From CAYJIL01 sp964370235 (GTDB taxonomy: Bacteria > Bacteroidota > Bacteroidia > Bacteroidales > Rikenellaceae): a stretch of 28,330 nucleotides of DNA. Below are positions 1-8,480 of this stretch, in pieces (within the stretch, counting starts at the first letter, position 1; every line of letters begins with the position of its first letter). A model generated the notes under the pieces. The model ran no database searches. It was not told the origin of the DNA and saw only the letters and a program-made list of their open reading frames with translations. Both the position numbers and the translations under genes were made by a program. The DNA is taken from positions 1 to 28,330 of the forward strand of contig CAYJIL010000020.1 of assembly GCA_964370235.1 (NCBI GenBank), in the 5' to 3' direction.

Positions 1-381
1 GTTCTTCATAGGAGTGATTCATAGTGGCAAAAATGGTATTTTCATCTTGAAGAACACCCTCGAAACTATCATAATAGTACGTCTTGGTAAATGATGTGTA
101 ACCAGTAATTGGGTTATTATAATCTACCCGAGTTGTGTCACTCACCTCGAAAAAAACTTTATTTTCGGATAGACGATACTTTGCTCGATATATTGTAGGA
201 GATTCTCGATAAGTGTTTATCATCCACATGACAGAGTCAACAGAAAAAAACTCAACATACGTAGTAGTGCGAGCAAATCGCTTACCGATTAGCTCCTCAC
301 TAGTTGGGTAGTATGGCTCATTATCTTTGGTACAACCAATAAACAAGAACAATGAAAGTATAAATAAAGAGTATTTCATAT
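1..381 (-). pseudogene. Putative lipoprotein, 3'-truncated by window edge, apparent 5' frameshift
   Basis: Reading leftward, the open frame from about 358 to 2 encodes a hydrophobic stretch (LSLFLFIGC) ending in a lipobox Cys, followed by TKDNE and about 100 polar residues. This is the layout of a Bacteroidales lipoprotein, and the acidic residues after the Cys resemble the surface-export signal of that group. The only good start, ATG at 381, opens with MKYSLFI but is out of frame with the lipobox and stops after about 30 codons. Removing one TA unit from the TATATA run near 357-362 would join the two frames into one normal signal peptide. So this is either a frameshifted gene, a phase-variable gene or a sequence error. 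The gene continues past base 1. The mature part is not a family I recognise. Only a weak promoter-like match lies upstream. Confidence 0.6.
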
Positions 382-416
382 AAACGACACCAAATATTAT
401 GTACCAGAGTAATTAT

Positions 417-461
417 AAAAAAGGAACAAGGGCGCCACGAATAAATCTTGGCACCCTCGTT
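417..461 (-). terminator. Rho-independent terminator of the leu operon
   Basis: On the minus strand just past the leuB stop, a 13-bp stem with two G-U pairs and one mismatch (arms 449-461 and 425-437) is followed by six Ts (417-422). It separates the leucine operon from the lipoprotein gene. Confidence 0.75.
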
Positions 462-480
462 TTATAAAGTTAAAATCGAA

Positions 481-1539
481 TTAAATCGCTGCTGCAATAA
501 AGTCGCCTACTTCGGTAGTAGAGTATGGCTTGCCACCGTCTGCAAGATCCTCGGTAACGACACCAGCTGTGATTGCTTTGTCGACAGCTGAGCGAATTGC
601 TGCGCCCTCTGCCTCAAGACCTAGGTGCTCGACCATCATAGCTGCCGAAAGAATAGTTGCCATTGGATTGGCGATATTCTTGCCTGCTGCTTGTGGGTAT
701 GAACCGTGGATAGGCTCGAAAAGAGCTACCTCGCTACCCATAGATGCCGATGGTAGAAGACCTAGAGAACCGCTAATAACACTAGCCTCGTCTGTTAGGA
801 TATCACCAAACATATTCTCCGTAACCATTACATCAAAGAACTTAGGGCGCTGGATAAGCTGCATAGCTGCATTGTCTACAAACATATATTCAACCTCTAC
901 CTCTGGGTACTCAGGAGCAATTTCCTTTGCGATTTGTCTCCATAGACGAGACGATGCAAGAACGTTTGCCTTGTCAACAACCGTTAGGTGCTTGCGACGA
1001 GTCATTGCCATTTTAAAGGCAAGGTGTAGAATGCGCTCAACCTCTTCACGAGTATAAACACAAGTATCATAGGCAGTGTTACCATCCTCGGTGCGACCTT
1101 GTGGACGACCAAAGTAGATACCACCAGTTAGCTCACGAATACACACTAGATCGGCACCACGAACACGGTCGGTCTTTAGCGGAGAACGCTCTGCAAGAGA
1201 GTCAAAAACCACTAGAGGACGAATGTTTGCAAACAGACCTAGCTTTTTGCGCATAGCAAGTAGACCTTGCTCTGGGCGCACCTTTGCCGATGGGTCGTTA
1301 TCGAAACGTGGGTCACCAACAGCACCAAAAAGAACTGCATCGCTAGACTCACACACCTCGTGTGTAGCGTCTGGATATGGGTTACCAGTAGCATCGATAG
1401 CCACAGCACCAACAAGTGCCTCGGTGTATGTAAATGTATGGTTAAATTTGTTAGAGATAGCTGCAAGCACTTTTTGTGCCTCTGCTATGATCTCGGGGCC
1501 GATACCATCACCAGCCAAAAGTCCAATCTTAAAATCCAT
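481..1539 (-). CDS. leuB: 3-isopropylmalate dehydrogenase
   Basis: Oxidatively decarboxylates 3-isopropylmalate to 2-oxoisocaproate with NAD, the third step of leucine synthesis; cytoplasmic. The 352-residue protein has the family's N-terminal LLAGDGIGPEI motif, the RELTGGIYFG substrate-loop motif near residue 135, the conserved VDNAAMQL/TENMFGDILTDEAS metal and substrate region near 222-252, and the PIHGS motif near 275-280. The length matches the family. It is the last gene of the leu operon, 36 bases after the citramalate-synthase-like gene, with a terminator directly downstream. In Bacteroidales that carry a citramalate synthase, the same enzyme would also serve the isoleucine branch (2-methylmalate dehydrogenation); that is inferred from context. 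Confidence 0.96.
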   Translation of the reverse strand: MDFKIGLLAGDGIGPEIIAEAQKVLAAISNKFNHTFTYTEALVGAVAIDATGNPYPDATHEVCESSDAVLFGAVGDPRFDNDPSAKVRPEQGLLAMRKKLGLFANIRPLVVFDSLAERSPLKTDRVRGADLVCIRELTGGIYFGRPQGRTEDGNTAYDTCVYTREEVERILHLAFKMAMTRRKHLTVVDKANVLASSRLWRQIAKEIAPEYPEVEVEYMFVDNAAMQLIQRPKFFDVMVTENMFGDILTDEASVISGSLGLLPSASMGSEVALFEPIHGSYPQAAGKNIANPMATILSAAMMVEHLGLEAEGAAIRSAVDKAITAGVVTEDLADGGKPYSTTEVGDFIAAAI

Positions 1540-1575
1540 TTTATATTTGTTTTATAATATACAATTTATAGCCTG

Positions 1576-3096
1576 CTAAGATATTTTGTTAAGCATCTTT
1601 AGCGTGGCTTTGATAGCTGCCTCGGTTTGGTCGGCATCGAGCCCACGAGTCTTGAAAACCTCGCCTTGGTGTTCCCAAGTAATGATGGTTTGCACAAGGG
1701 CATCGGTTTTACCACCCGGAGGAATAGAGACGTTGTAGTCCATCAATCGAGGGAAATTCATCTCTAAGCTAGCATAAATAGCACGCAAAGCCGTTACAAA
1801 GGCATCGTACTGGCCATAGGCAACTGCCGACTCTTCGTACACTTTACCATCTATCTCAACCTTTAGAATTACCACTGGACGCAAGCCCTTGGTTAGGGTT
1901 AACGAATAGTTCAAAATTTTAACTTTGCCCTCGCTAACGCTCTCGTGGTTGAGAACATCGGAAATGATGTATGGTAAATCGTCTGGTGTAACTAGCTCTT
2001 TTTTGTCGCCAAGCTCAATTATGCGAGCTGTAACTTTGCGCATTTGCTCATCGGATAGTTCAATACCTAGCGAATCGAGATTCTTTTTGATATTGGCTTT
2101 ACCCGAAGTTTTGCCCAAAGCATACTGACGTGTGCGACCAAAACGCTCTGGTAGCAGATCGTTAAAGTATAGGTTGCTTTTATTATCGCCATCGGCGTGT
2201 ATTCCAGCACATTGAGTAAATACGTTTTCGCCAACAATAGGTTTATTGGGCGAAATGCGAATACCCGAATAGCTCTCGACCACGTGGCTAGCATCACCCA
2301 AGGCACTCTCACGAATATTGGTAATCACGCCCAATTGATCGTGCAAAATTGCTACAACGCTTGCCAATGGTGTGTTACCTGCCCTTTCACCCAAACCATT
2401 TATGGTGGTGTGAATACCACTAAAACCTGCCTTTATGGCTGCAAAGCTATTGGCTACTGCTAGGTCGTAGTCGTTGTGGGCATGAAAGTCGAAATGAACA
2501 TCGGGGTAGCGCTCCCTAACATCAAAGCAAAAGCGATATGCAGTATCGGGGTGTAAAATACCAAGCGTATCGGGAATCATAAACCTCTCGATGGGCTCGT
2601 CCTTTAGGGTATCAATCATTTGGTATAGGTAGTCTGGCGACTCTTTCATACCATTTGACCAATCCTCTAGGTAGATATTTACACGAATACCCATTTGGGT
2701 AGCCATTGCAATATTACGGCGAATATCCTCGAAATGCTCTTGTGGGGTTTTGCCTAGCTGCAAAGTGCAATGCTTGAGCGAGCCCTTACACAAAAGATTG
2801 ATAACCTGTGCTCCAGCCTGCTTAATCCACTCCAAAGAGACACCATTGTCGACAAAGCCAAGCACTTCGACTCGGTGCAAATTGCCTGTACGGCTAGCCC
2901 AATCGGTGATTTTGAGCACTCCCTCATGCTCACCTTTTGATACTCTAGCCGAAGCAATTTCGATGCGGTCGACCTTTAGCTCGTCGATAAGGAGCTTAGC
3001 AATATGTAATTTTTCGCCCGAGGTGAAAGAGACCCCCAAGGTCTGCTCGCCATCTCGCAGCGTTGTATCCATTATCTCTATAACTCTCTTTGACAT
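1576..3096 (-). CDS. cimA: Alpha-isopropylmalate synthase family protein, probable (R)-citramalate synthase
   Basis: A second member of the 2-isopropylmalate synthase family in the operon, 506 residues. It shows DTTLRDGEQ at 10-18, the metal-binding HAHND at 205-209, GLGERAGNTP shortly after, and a C-terminal region consistent with the LeuA allosteric domain (about 390-506). It is clearly diverged from the LeuA at 5199-6710. The position between leuD and leuB is the one held by the putative citramalate/isopropylmalate synthase gene in Bacteroides. The likely reaction is pyruvate plus acetyl-CoA to (R)-citramalate, feeding LeuCD and LeuB to make 2-oxobutyrate for isoleucine. Alternatives are a second isopropylmalate synthase or homocitrate synthase-like activity; motifs alone do not decide the acceptor keto-acid. 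It lies 25 bases after leuD. Confidence 0.78.
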   Translation of the reverse strand: MSKRVIEIMDTTLRDGEQTLGVSFTSGEKLHIAKLLIDELKVDRIEIASARVSKGEHEGVLKITDWASRTGNLHRVEVLGFVDNGVSLEWIKQAGAQVINLLCKGSLKHCTLQLGKTPQEHFEDIRRNIAMATQMGIRVNIYLEDWSNGMKESPDYLYQMIDTLKDEPIERFMIPDTLGILHPDTAYRFCFDVRERYPDVHFDFHAHNDYDLAVANSFAAIKAGFSGIHTTINGLGERAGNTPLASVVAILHDQLGVITNIRESALGDASHVVESYSGIRISPNKPIVGENVFTQCAGIHADGDNKSNLYFNDLLPERFGRTRQYALGKTSGKANIKKNLDSLGIELSDEQMRKVTARIIELGDKKELVTPDDLPYIISDVLNHESVSEGKVKILNYSLTLTKGLRPVVILKVEIDGKVYEESAVAYGQYDAFVTALRAIYASLEMNFPRLMDYNVSIPPGGKTDALVQTIITWEHQGEVFKTRGLDADQTEAAIKATLKMLNKIS

Positions 3097-3121
3097 AGGT
3101 CGCTATAATTTAGGTTGTCTA

Positions 3122-3709
3122 CTATTTTTGCTCAAACTCCTCAATCTGAGGGTGACAGCTAACTAGATAGTCTACATCGTCATAACCGTTCAATAGACAC
3201 TCTTTCTTGTAACCATCAATTGTGAATGGTACCGATGCTCCAGTAGCGTCAATTGTTAGGGTTTGTGATGGTAGATCTACTGTGAACGTAGCCTGAGGGT
3301 TTGCGTCGATTTGAGCAAAGATATCTGCCAAAAACTCGTCGCTCACCTGAATTGGTAGTAGACCGTTATTTAAAGCGTTATTCTTAAAGATATCGGCAAA
3401 GAAGCTAGATACAACCACCGAGTAACCGTGGTCGAAAATAGCCCAAGCAGCGTGCTCACGAGAAGAGCCACAGCCAAAGTTCTTTGCAGCAATTAGAATA
3501 TTACCGCTATATTTTTTATCATTTAGTGGGAAATCGGCAACCTCATTACCCTCGCTGTCGAAACGCCAGTCACGGAAAAGATTATCGCCAAAACCCTTAC
3601 GCTCAACCGCCTTTAGGAAGCGAGCTGGGATTATCTGATCTGTATCGACATTCTCTATCTTTAGAGGCACTGCCGCACTTACTAGTCTGTTAAATTTTGG
3701 AATTGCCAT
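3122..3709 (-). CDS. leuD: 3-isopropylmalate dehydratase small subunit
   Basis: Swivelling-domain subunit of isopropylmalate isomerase, partner of LeuC. The characteristic motifs are ENVDTDQIIPARFLK near the N-terminus and NFGCGSSREHAAWA around residues 65-80. The 195-residue length is normal. I chose the ATG at 3709 (MAIPKFNRL), which lies 4 bases after the leuC stop. An in-frame ATG at 3733 would add eight residues (MKLLISNP) and overlap leuC by 20 bases; it is possible but less like homologues. If the neighbouring citramalate synthase assignment is right, LeuCD also isomerises citramalate in the isoleucine route. Confidence 0.94.
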   Translation of the reverse strand: MAIPKFNRLVSAAVPLKIENVDTDQIIPARFLKAVERKGFGDNLFRDWRFDSEGNEVADFPLNDKKYSGNILIAAKNFGCGSSREHAAWAIFDHGYSVVVSSFFADIFKNNALNNGLLPIQVSDEFLADIFAQIDANPQATFTVDLPSQTLTIDATGASVPFTIDGYKKECLLNGYDDVDYLVSCHPQIEEFEQK

Positions 3710-3713
3710 AGGA

Positions 3714-5117
3714 TTAGAGATTAAAAGTTTCACGAGGATCGCTTATCACACCCGTAACAGCCGCCGCAGCAGCCACTAGTGGGCTTGCAAGAAGTGTGCG
3801 AGCACCCGGCCCTTGACGACCTTCGAAGTTACGGTTCGAAGTAGAGACGCTATACATTCCTGCTGGAATTTTATCGGCATTCATCGCTAGACAAGCCGAA
3901 CAACCCGGCTCACGTAGCTCGAAACCAGCAGCCTCAAGAATTTTGTCGAGACCCTCCTCGATAACCTGCTTAGCTACCATCTTAGAACCCGGTACAAGCC
4001 ATGCCGTAATGCCTTCTGCCTTTTGGTGGCCTTTTACCGCCTCTGCAAACATGCGGAAGTCTTCGATACGACCATTTGTACAGCTACCCAAGAAAACGTA
4101 ATCTACCTTTTTGCCCTTTAGCACATCGCCCTCGGCAAAGCCCATATACTCCATAGACTTATCAAAAGAGATTTTATCGCTACCCGATAGGCCCTCGCTT
4201 GTTGGGATAGAACCCGAAACAAAAGTACCCATACCCGGGTTTGTGCCATAGGTAATCATTGGCTCGATATTAGCTGCATCGAACGTATATTCTGTGTCGA
4301 ACTGCGCACCTTCGTCGCTGAATAGTGTCTTCCAGTATGCAACTGCATTATCCCATGCCTCGCCTTTAGGGGCAGCCTCACGAGTTTTTACATACTCAAA
4401 TGTTGTCTCGTCTGGGGCAATCATACCACCACGAGCACCACTCTCGATACTCATGTTACAAAGTGTCATACGACCCTCCATAGACAGGCTACGCACTGCG
4501 CTACCTGCAAACTCGATGAAGTGTGCCGTACCACCCGATGCCGAAATTTCTGAGATTACGTATAGGGCAATATCTTTAGCCGTTACACCTGCGCCTAGCT
4601 CACCATCAATTGTAATGCGCATTTTCTTTGGCTTAGGCTGCATGATACACTGCGAAGCAAATACCATCTCCACCTCTGAGGTACCAATACCAAAAGCAAC
4701 AGCACCAAAGGCACCGTGTGTAGATGTGTGGCTATCACCACAAACAATTGTCATACCTGGTTGTGTTAGACCATTCTCGGGGCCAACAATATGTACTACA
4801 CCATGCTTTGGGTGCTTAAGGTCAAATACCTCGATACCCATTTGGTGACAATTCTCAATTAGAGCATCTACCTGCGAACGAGATTGCTCCTCCTCAATTG
4901 GTAGATGTTGGTTTATTGTTGGAACGTTGTGGTCTGGTGTTGCCGTAGTTTGTTCTGGACGGAATACCTTTAATCCACGCTCTCTAAGACCCGAGAAAGC
5001 AACTGGTGAAGTTACCTCGTGGATATAGTGACGATCGATGTAGATCACATCACGTCCACCATCTAGCGAACGAACGATGTGTGCATCCCACACCTTGTCA
5101 AATAGTGTTTTAGCCAT
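3714..5117 (-). CDS. leuC: 3-isopropylmalate dehydratase large subunit
   Basis: Catalytic, [4Fe-4S]-bearing subunit of isopropylmalate isomerase, converting 2- to 3-isopropylmalate via dehydration and rehydration. The 467-residue protein is full length and of the bacterial LeuC type. Cluster ligands are visible as Cys346 (GSCTNGR) and Cys406/Cys409 (GCSAC), and the substrate-loop motif CGDSHTSTHGAFG is at 126-138. Its start is 81 bases after leuA, and that gap contains a consensus promoter, so leuCD-cimA-leuB can probably be transcribed independently of leuA as well as from upstream. Confidence 0.96.
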   Translation of the reverse strand: MAKTLFDKVWDAHIVRSLDGGRDVIYIDRHYIHEVTSPVAFSGLRERGLKVFRPEQTTATPDHNVPTINQHLPIEEEQSRSQVDALIENCHQMGIEVFDLKHPKHGVVHIVGPENGLTQPGMTIVCGDSHTSTHGAFGAVAFGIGTSEVEMVFASQCIMQPKPKKMRITIDGELGAGVTAKDIALYVISEISASGGTAHFIEFAGSAVRSLSMEGRMTLCNMSIESGARGGMIAPDETTFEYVKTREAAPKGEAWDNAVAYWKTLFSDEGAQFDTEYTFDAANIEPMITYGTNPGMGTFVSGSIPTSEGLSGSDKISFDKSMEYMGFAEGDVLKGKKVDYVFLGSCTNGRIEDFRMFAEAVKGHQKAEGITAWLVPGSKMVAKQVIEEGLDKILEAAGFELREPGCSACLAMNADKIPAGMYSVSTSNRNFEGRQGPGARTLLASPLVAAAAAVTGVISDPRETFNL

Positions 5118-5157
5118 TTTAATATATTTTAACTGATTCTCTTTTCTTAAATCTTTA

Positions 5158-5187
5158 CAAAGATAGCAATCCTACTGTTTTTTGCAA
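5158..5187 (-). promoter_or_regulatory. Internal promoter upstream of leuC
   Basis: On the minus strand TTG (5187-5185), 19 bases, then TATCTTTG (5165-5158) fit the Bacteroidota -33/-7 consensus. It sits in the leuA-leuC gap, 40 bases before the leuC start. Confidence 0.65.
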
Positions 5188-5198
5188 CTCAAAAAATG

Positions 5199-6710
5199 TT
5201 ATTCTCCGGTTGTAAGCAAACGGTTAAGACCATCGATATATGCCTCAATAGATGATTTGATGATGTCGGTAGTAGCTGCAAAACCGTGAACTACACGACC
5301 TTCCATCTCTAGCAAGACATGCACCTTACCCACGTCGTTACAACCACGAGATAGCGATTGCAGCAGGTATTCCTGAAGCACGATAGGACGCTTGATGATA
5401 GATTTTATTGCCTTAATAGCAGCATCTAACGGGCCGTTACCTGTCTCGGTAGCTGTTAGCTCGGCACCACCAATCTCTAGCGTTACGGTAGCCGTAGGCA
5501 CTAGTGTACCTGTTAGTACTTGCAGATATTTTAGCTTGATTCGGCGATCTTTTGCCTGTGGAATTTCGTCTCCAACAAGTGTTAGTAGATCATCGTCACG
5601 AAGATCTTTTTTCTTGTCGGCAAGCTTCAAGAAGTCTTCGTATATTTTTGTTAGCTTGTCGTTATCTTCGATAAAGATACCCATAACCTCTAACCTGTGC
5701 TTAAGAGCAGCACGACCACTACGAGCCGTTAGAACAATGCTTGAGTCAACCACTCCAACATCTTTTGGGTCGATAATTTCGTATGTCTCACGATCTTTTA
5801 GCACACCATCTTGGTGGATACCAGACGAGTGCGAAAATGCGTTACGACCAACGATAGCTTTGTTTGCCTGAATTGGCATATTCATTAGGTTAGAAACTAG
5901 GCGGCTAGTCTCTGTAATTTTTTGGCTGTTGATGTTAGTGTTGATACCAAGCCCTTTGTGGCAATGTAGAATCATTGCAATCTCCTCTAGCGAAGTATTA
6001 CCAGCACGCTCACCAATACCATTCATTGTAACCTCAACCTGACGAGCACCGTTCAATACTCCCGATAGAGAGTTTGCAGTTGCCATACCTAGGTCGTTGT
6101 GACAGTGAGTCGATAGAATTGCGTTATGAACACCATTAACATTTTCCATTAGGTACTTAATCTTTGCACCATATTGCTCTGGTAGACAGTAACCTGTTGT
6201 GTCTGGAATGTTGATAACCGTAGCACCTGCTTTGATAACAGCCTCTACAACACGAGCTAGGAACTCGTTATCGGCACGACCTGCATCCTCGGCATAAAAC
6301 TCTACATCCTCGACATAGCGTTTTGCATACTTTACAGCTGCAATTGCACGCTCGATAATTTCGTCTGGGTTTGATTTTAGCTTTCGGTATATGTGATACT
6401 CAGAAACTCCAATACCAGTGTGGATACGACCCTTCTTTGCATATGCTAGTGCATCGGCAGCAACATCAATATCCTTTTCGACAGCACGTGTTAAAGCACA
6501 AATTGTTGGCCACGTTACTGCCTTTGAAATTTCTCTCACAGAGTTAAAATCACCCGGAGAAGAGATTGGGAAACCAGCCTCTAACACATCTACACCTAGC
6601 GACTCTAACGCACGTGCAACCTCAATCTTCTCAATAGTATTCAACTGACAACCGGGAACTTGTTCTCCATCACGCAACGTTGTGTCGAATATATACAACC
6701 TATCAGACAT
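5199..6710 (-). CDS. leuA: 2-isopropylmalate synthase
   Basis: Condenses 2-oxoisovalerate and acetyl-CoA, the committed and normally leucine-inhibited step. The 503-residue protein has DTTLRDGEQ at 9-17, the metal-binding HCHND at 202-206, GIGERAGNTS after it, and a C-terminal regulatory domain from about 380 (LQVLTGTLVPTATVTLE, then GPLDAAIKAI), so feedback control is expected. It is the first gene of the leu operon. A promoter and a hairpin leader lie upstream. The start ATG at 6710 gives the typical short N-terminus. Confidence 0.95.
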   Translation of the reverse strand: MSDRLYIFDTTLRDGEQVPGCQLNTIEKIEVARALESLGVDVLEAGFPISSPGDFNSVREISKAVTWPTICALTRAVEKDIDVAADALAYAKKGRIHTGIGVSEYHIYRKLKSNPDEIIERAIAAVKYAKRYVEDVEFYAEDAGRADNEFLARVVEAVIKAGATVINIPDTTGYCLPEQYGAKIKYLMENVNGVHNAILSTHCHNDLGMATANSLSGVLNGARQVEVTMNGIGERAGNTSLEEIAMILHCHKGLGINTNINSQKITETSRLVSNLMNMPIQANKAIVGRNAFSHSSGIHQDGVLKDRETYEIIDPKDVGVVDSSIVLTARSGRAALKHRLEVMGIFIEDNDKLTKIYEDFLKLADKKKDLRDDDLLTLVGDEIPQAKDRRIKLKYLQVLTGTLVPTATVTLEIGGAELTATETGNGPLDAAIKAIKSIIKRPIVLQEYLLQSLSRGCNDVGKVHVLLEMEGRVVHGFAATTDIIKSSIEAYIDGLNRLLTTGE

Positions 6711-6755
6711 AAATTTTTATTTTATATATTTTTAAATTCTTATAAATCTGTAATC

Positions 6756-6795
6756 AAAAAGGCGATATGCACTATCATTTGGGTGCACCTCACCT
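6756..6795 (-). terminator. Hairpin with T-tract before leuA (terminator of MATE gene or leuA attenuator)
   Basis: Minus-strand arms 6795-6783 and 6772-6760 form a 13-bp stem with two G-U pairs and one mismatch around a 10-base loop, followed by TTTTT (6760-6756). It is a credible intrinsic terminator. It lies 155 bases after the MATE stop and immediately after the putative leuA promoter, so it may end MATE transcripts, control leuA readthrough, or both. No leucine-rich leader peptide was found. Confidence 0.6.
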
Positions 6796-6799
6796 AATA

Positions 6800-6829
6800 C
6801 AAATATCTAAATAGCTAAAAAATATCCAA
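6800..6829 (-). promoter_or_regulatory. Putative leuA promoter
   Basis: TTG (6829-6827), exactly 19 bases, then GATATTTG (6807-6800), one mismatch from TAnnTTTG. The predicted start point would lie at the upper edge of the hairpin described at 6756-6795, leaving a leader of about 80 bases before leuA. Confidence 0.5.
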
Positions 6830-6950
6830 TAGTATAGTTGGGGTTATTTATGATATTCACAATTGATTTAAAGGCACTGTTTTTTATATAACAAACTATA
6901 TTACAACCAACTAAGCTCTATTAATATGCCGACACCCAACACTAGCGCCG

Positions 6951-8249
6951 TTACCTAAAAAAAGTCTTATACGTGAACGCAAACTGGCCAAAACCCCTCA
7001 TTGCTAGGTATCCTAGTAATGCAAACCACAGGGCTTTATCGCCCAAAACGGGGCTAGAAATGTAGAATAGAGCAAAGAAAAGTGCTGTCGCTGCATACAT
7101 AATATTGCGCATTACGATGGTTTGGGTTGCACCAATGAGTATGCCATCATATAAAAATGCCAAGAACCCACACAAAGGTATAGCCCCCACCCAGTAGCGA
7201 TAGTCTAGCGAGTCGGCAATAATTGAGCTATCGTCGGTAAAGATTGACAAAATGGGAGCAAGCATAGCTGTGTATAATAGCGAGAATAGTATAGCGATAC
7301 CCACACCCCACACTATGAGCGCACGAACGCTTGTGGTTAGCATAGATTTATTACCCGACCCAACATATCGCCCCACAAGAGCCTCTGCCGAGTATGCAAA
7401 GCCATCCAAGAAGTATGATATTAGGGTAAAGAGCTGCATCAAAAGGGTGTTGATAGCTAGCTGGCGATCGCCTATTTCGGCCGATGCACGAGTAAAGAAT
7501 GTAAAGACTGCAACAAGGCACAAGGTACGCAAGAATATATCTCGATTGATAGAGAAAAACTCTGTCATCTTTTTTACATCGAGCGAGCCCACTAGCCTGC
7601 TAGGGCGATAGAGCTTGCCATAGTATCTAACCCCCACATATAGCGAAAGCGCAAGACCAACATATTGTGCAACCACTGTACCCAGTGCCACGCCCGATAG
7701 CCCCATGCCACCATTATAGGCAAACAGATATGATGTCACAATATTAACTATGTTAATTGTAATGGCAACAAACATGGGCACACGAGTATTTTGCATTCCC
7801 ACAAACCACCCTTTGGTAACATACAGCATGAGAGTTGCAGGGGCAGCCCATATTCTTACATCGAAATATTCTCTAGCCAAAGACGATAGCTCGGGGCTAC
7901 CTCCCATAAACGAAATTACAATGGGAGCAATGAGCGTTTGCAGAGCAATGAGCACAGAGGCAATGAGCAGAGCAACTACCGAACCTCGCACAAAGATGCG
8001 CAACGCATCGCCCATATCTCTTGCCCCATAGGCTTGGGCAGTAAAGCCCGATGTCCCCATTCTTAGAAACCCAAAATTCCAGTAAATAAGGTTAAAAATA
8101 GCTGTTCCAATTGCTATTGCACCAATATATTTTTCGCCACCAATATGCCCTACAATTGCAAGGTCTACCATTCCCAAAAGCGGAACGGTGATATTAGAAA
8201 TAATATTAGGAATTGTTAACTTTAGTATCGATTTATTTACCTCTCTCAT
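6951..8249 (-). CDS. MATE family efflux transporter (DinF-like)
   Basis: Multidrug and toxin extrusion type transporter of the inner membrane, exporting organic cations or metabolites by Na+ or H+ antiport. The 432-residue protein has about 12 hydrophobic segments. The N-terminal pattern IPNIISNITVPLLGMVDLAI and the FLRMGTSGFTAQAYGARD motif are typical of the DinF-like branch. I place the start at ATG 8249 (MREVNKS). The frame is open further upstream to 8282, but that start is a TTG and the extra residues overlap a promoter element. The gene is monocistronic, divergent from meaB. Substrate cannot be told. Confidence 0.9.
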   Translation of the reverse strand: MREVNKSILKLTIPNIISNITVPLLGMVDLAIVGHIGGEKYIGAIAIGTAIFNLIYWNFGFLRMGTSGFTAQAYGARDMGDALRIFVRGSVVALLIASVLIALQTLIAPIVISFMGGSPELSSLAREYFDVRIWAAPATLMLYVTKGWFVGMQNTRVPMFVAITINIVNIVTSYLFAYNGGMGLSGVALGTVVAQYVGLALSLYVGVRYYGKLYRPSRLVGSLDVKKMTEFFSINRDIFLRTLCLVAVFTFFTRASAEIGDRQLAINTLLMQLFTLISYFLDGFAYSAEALVGRYVGSGNKSMLTTSVRALIVWGVGIAILFSLLYTAMLAPILSIFTDDSSIIADSLDYRYWVGAIPLCGFLAFLYDGILIGATQTIVMRNIMYAATALFFALFYISSPVLGDKALWFALLGYLAMRGFGQFAFTYKTFFR

Positions 8250-8254
8250 GGTGG

Positions 8255-8262
8255 CAAAGGTA
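8255..8262 (-). promoter_or_regulatory. -7 element of MATE promoter
   Basis: TACCTTTG on the minus strand (8262-8255) ends five bases before the chosen ATG. A TTTG lies 17 bases upstream rather than 19. If used, transcription would start at or next to the ATG, giving an almost leaderless mRNA, which argues against the longer TTG-initiated frame. Confidence 0.45.
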
Positions 8263-8370
8263 ACACTTTTTAGCCATACCAAAAAATTGTGAACAGTGTT
8301 GAAAAGCGTGTTAATATTATTTATACAAACTGCTAAATTAACGCCATTACATGCTACTATTCAGCAAATT

Positions 8371-8403
8371 AAAAGTTACCAACATATATAGTTGATAACT
8401 TTT
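8371..8403. repeat. Imperfect palindrome between MATE and meaB
   Basis: Arms 8371-8383 and 8391-8403 (AAAAGTTA-CCAAC against GTTGATAACTTTT) match at 12 of 13 positions around a 7-base AT spacer. It sits upstream of both divergent genes, so an operator is more likely than a terminator. No known regulator motif is recognised. Confidence 0.5.
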
Positions 8404-8438
8404 AGCCCTAGTGCTAGAGTTATAATATATATTTATTA

Positions 8439-8446
8439 TATCTTTG
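8439..8446 (+). promoter_or_regulatory. -7 element upstream of meaB
   Basis: TATCTTTG is a perfect TAnnTTTG match 34 bases before the meaB ATG. No clear TTTG was found at the usual 19-base distance, so the -33 region is weak. Confidence 0.45.
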
Positions 8447-8480
8447 GTGAAAAGTAGAACTAAATATAAGCAGTTAAGAT

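Noticed and set aside
6711..6950. T-box or leucine leader peptide before leuA
   Set aside because: No T-box core sequence and no short frame rich in leucine codons could be found; only the hairpin and promoter are supported.
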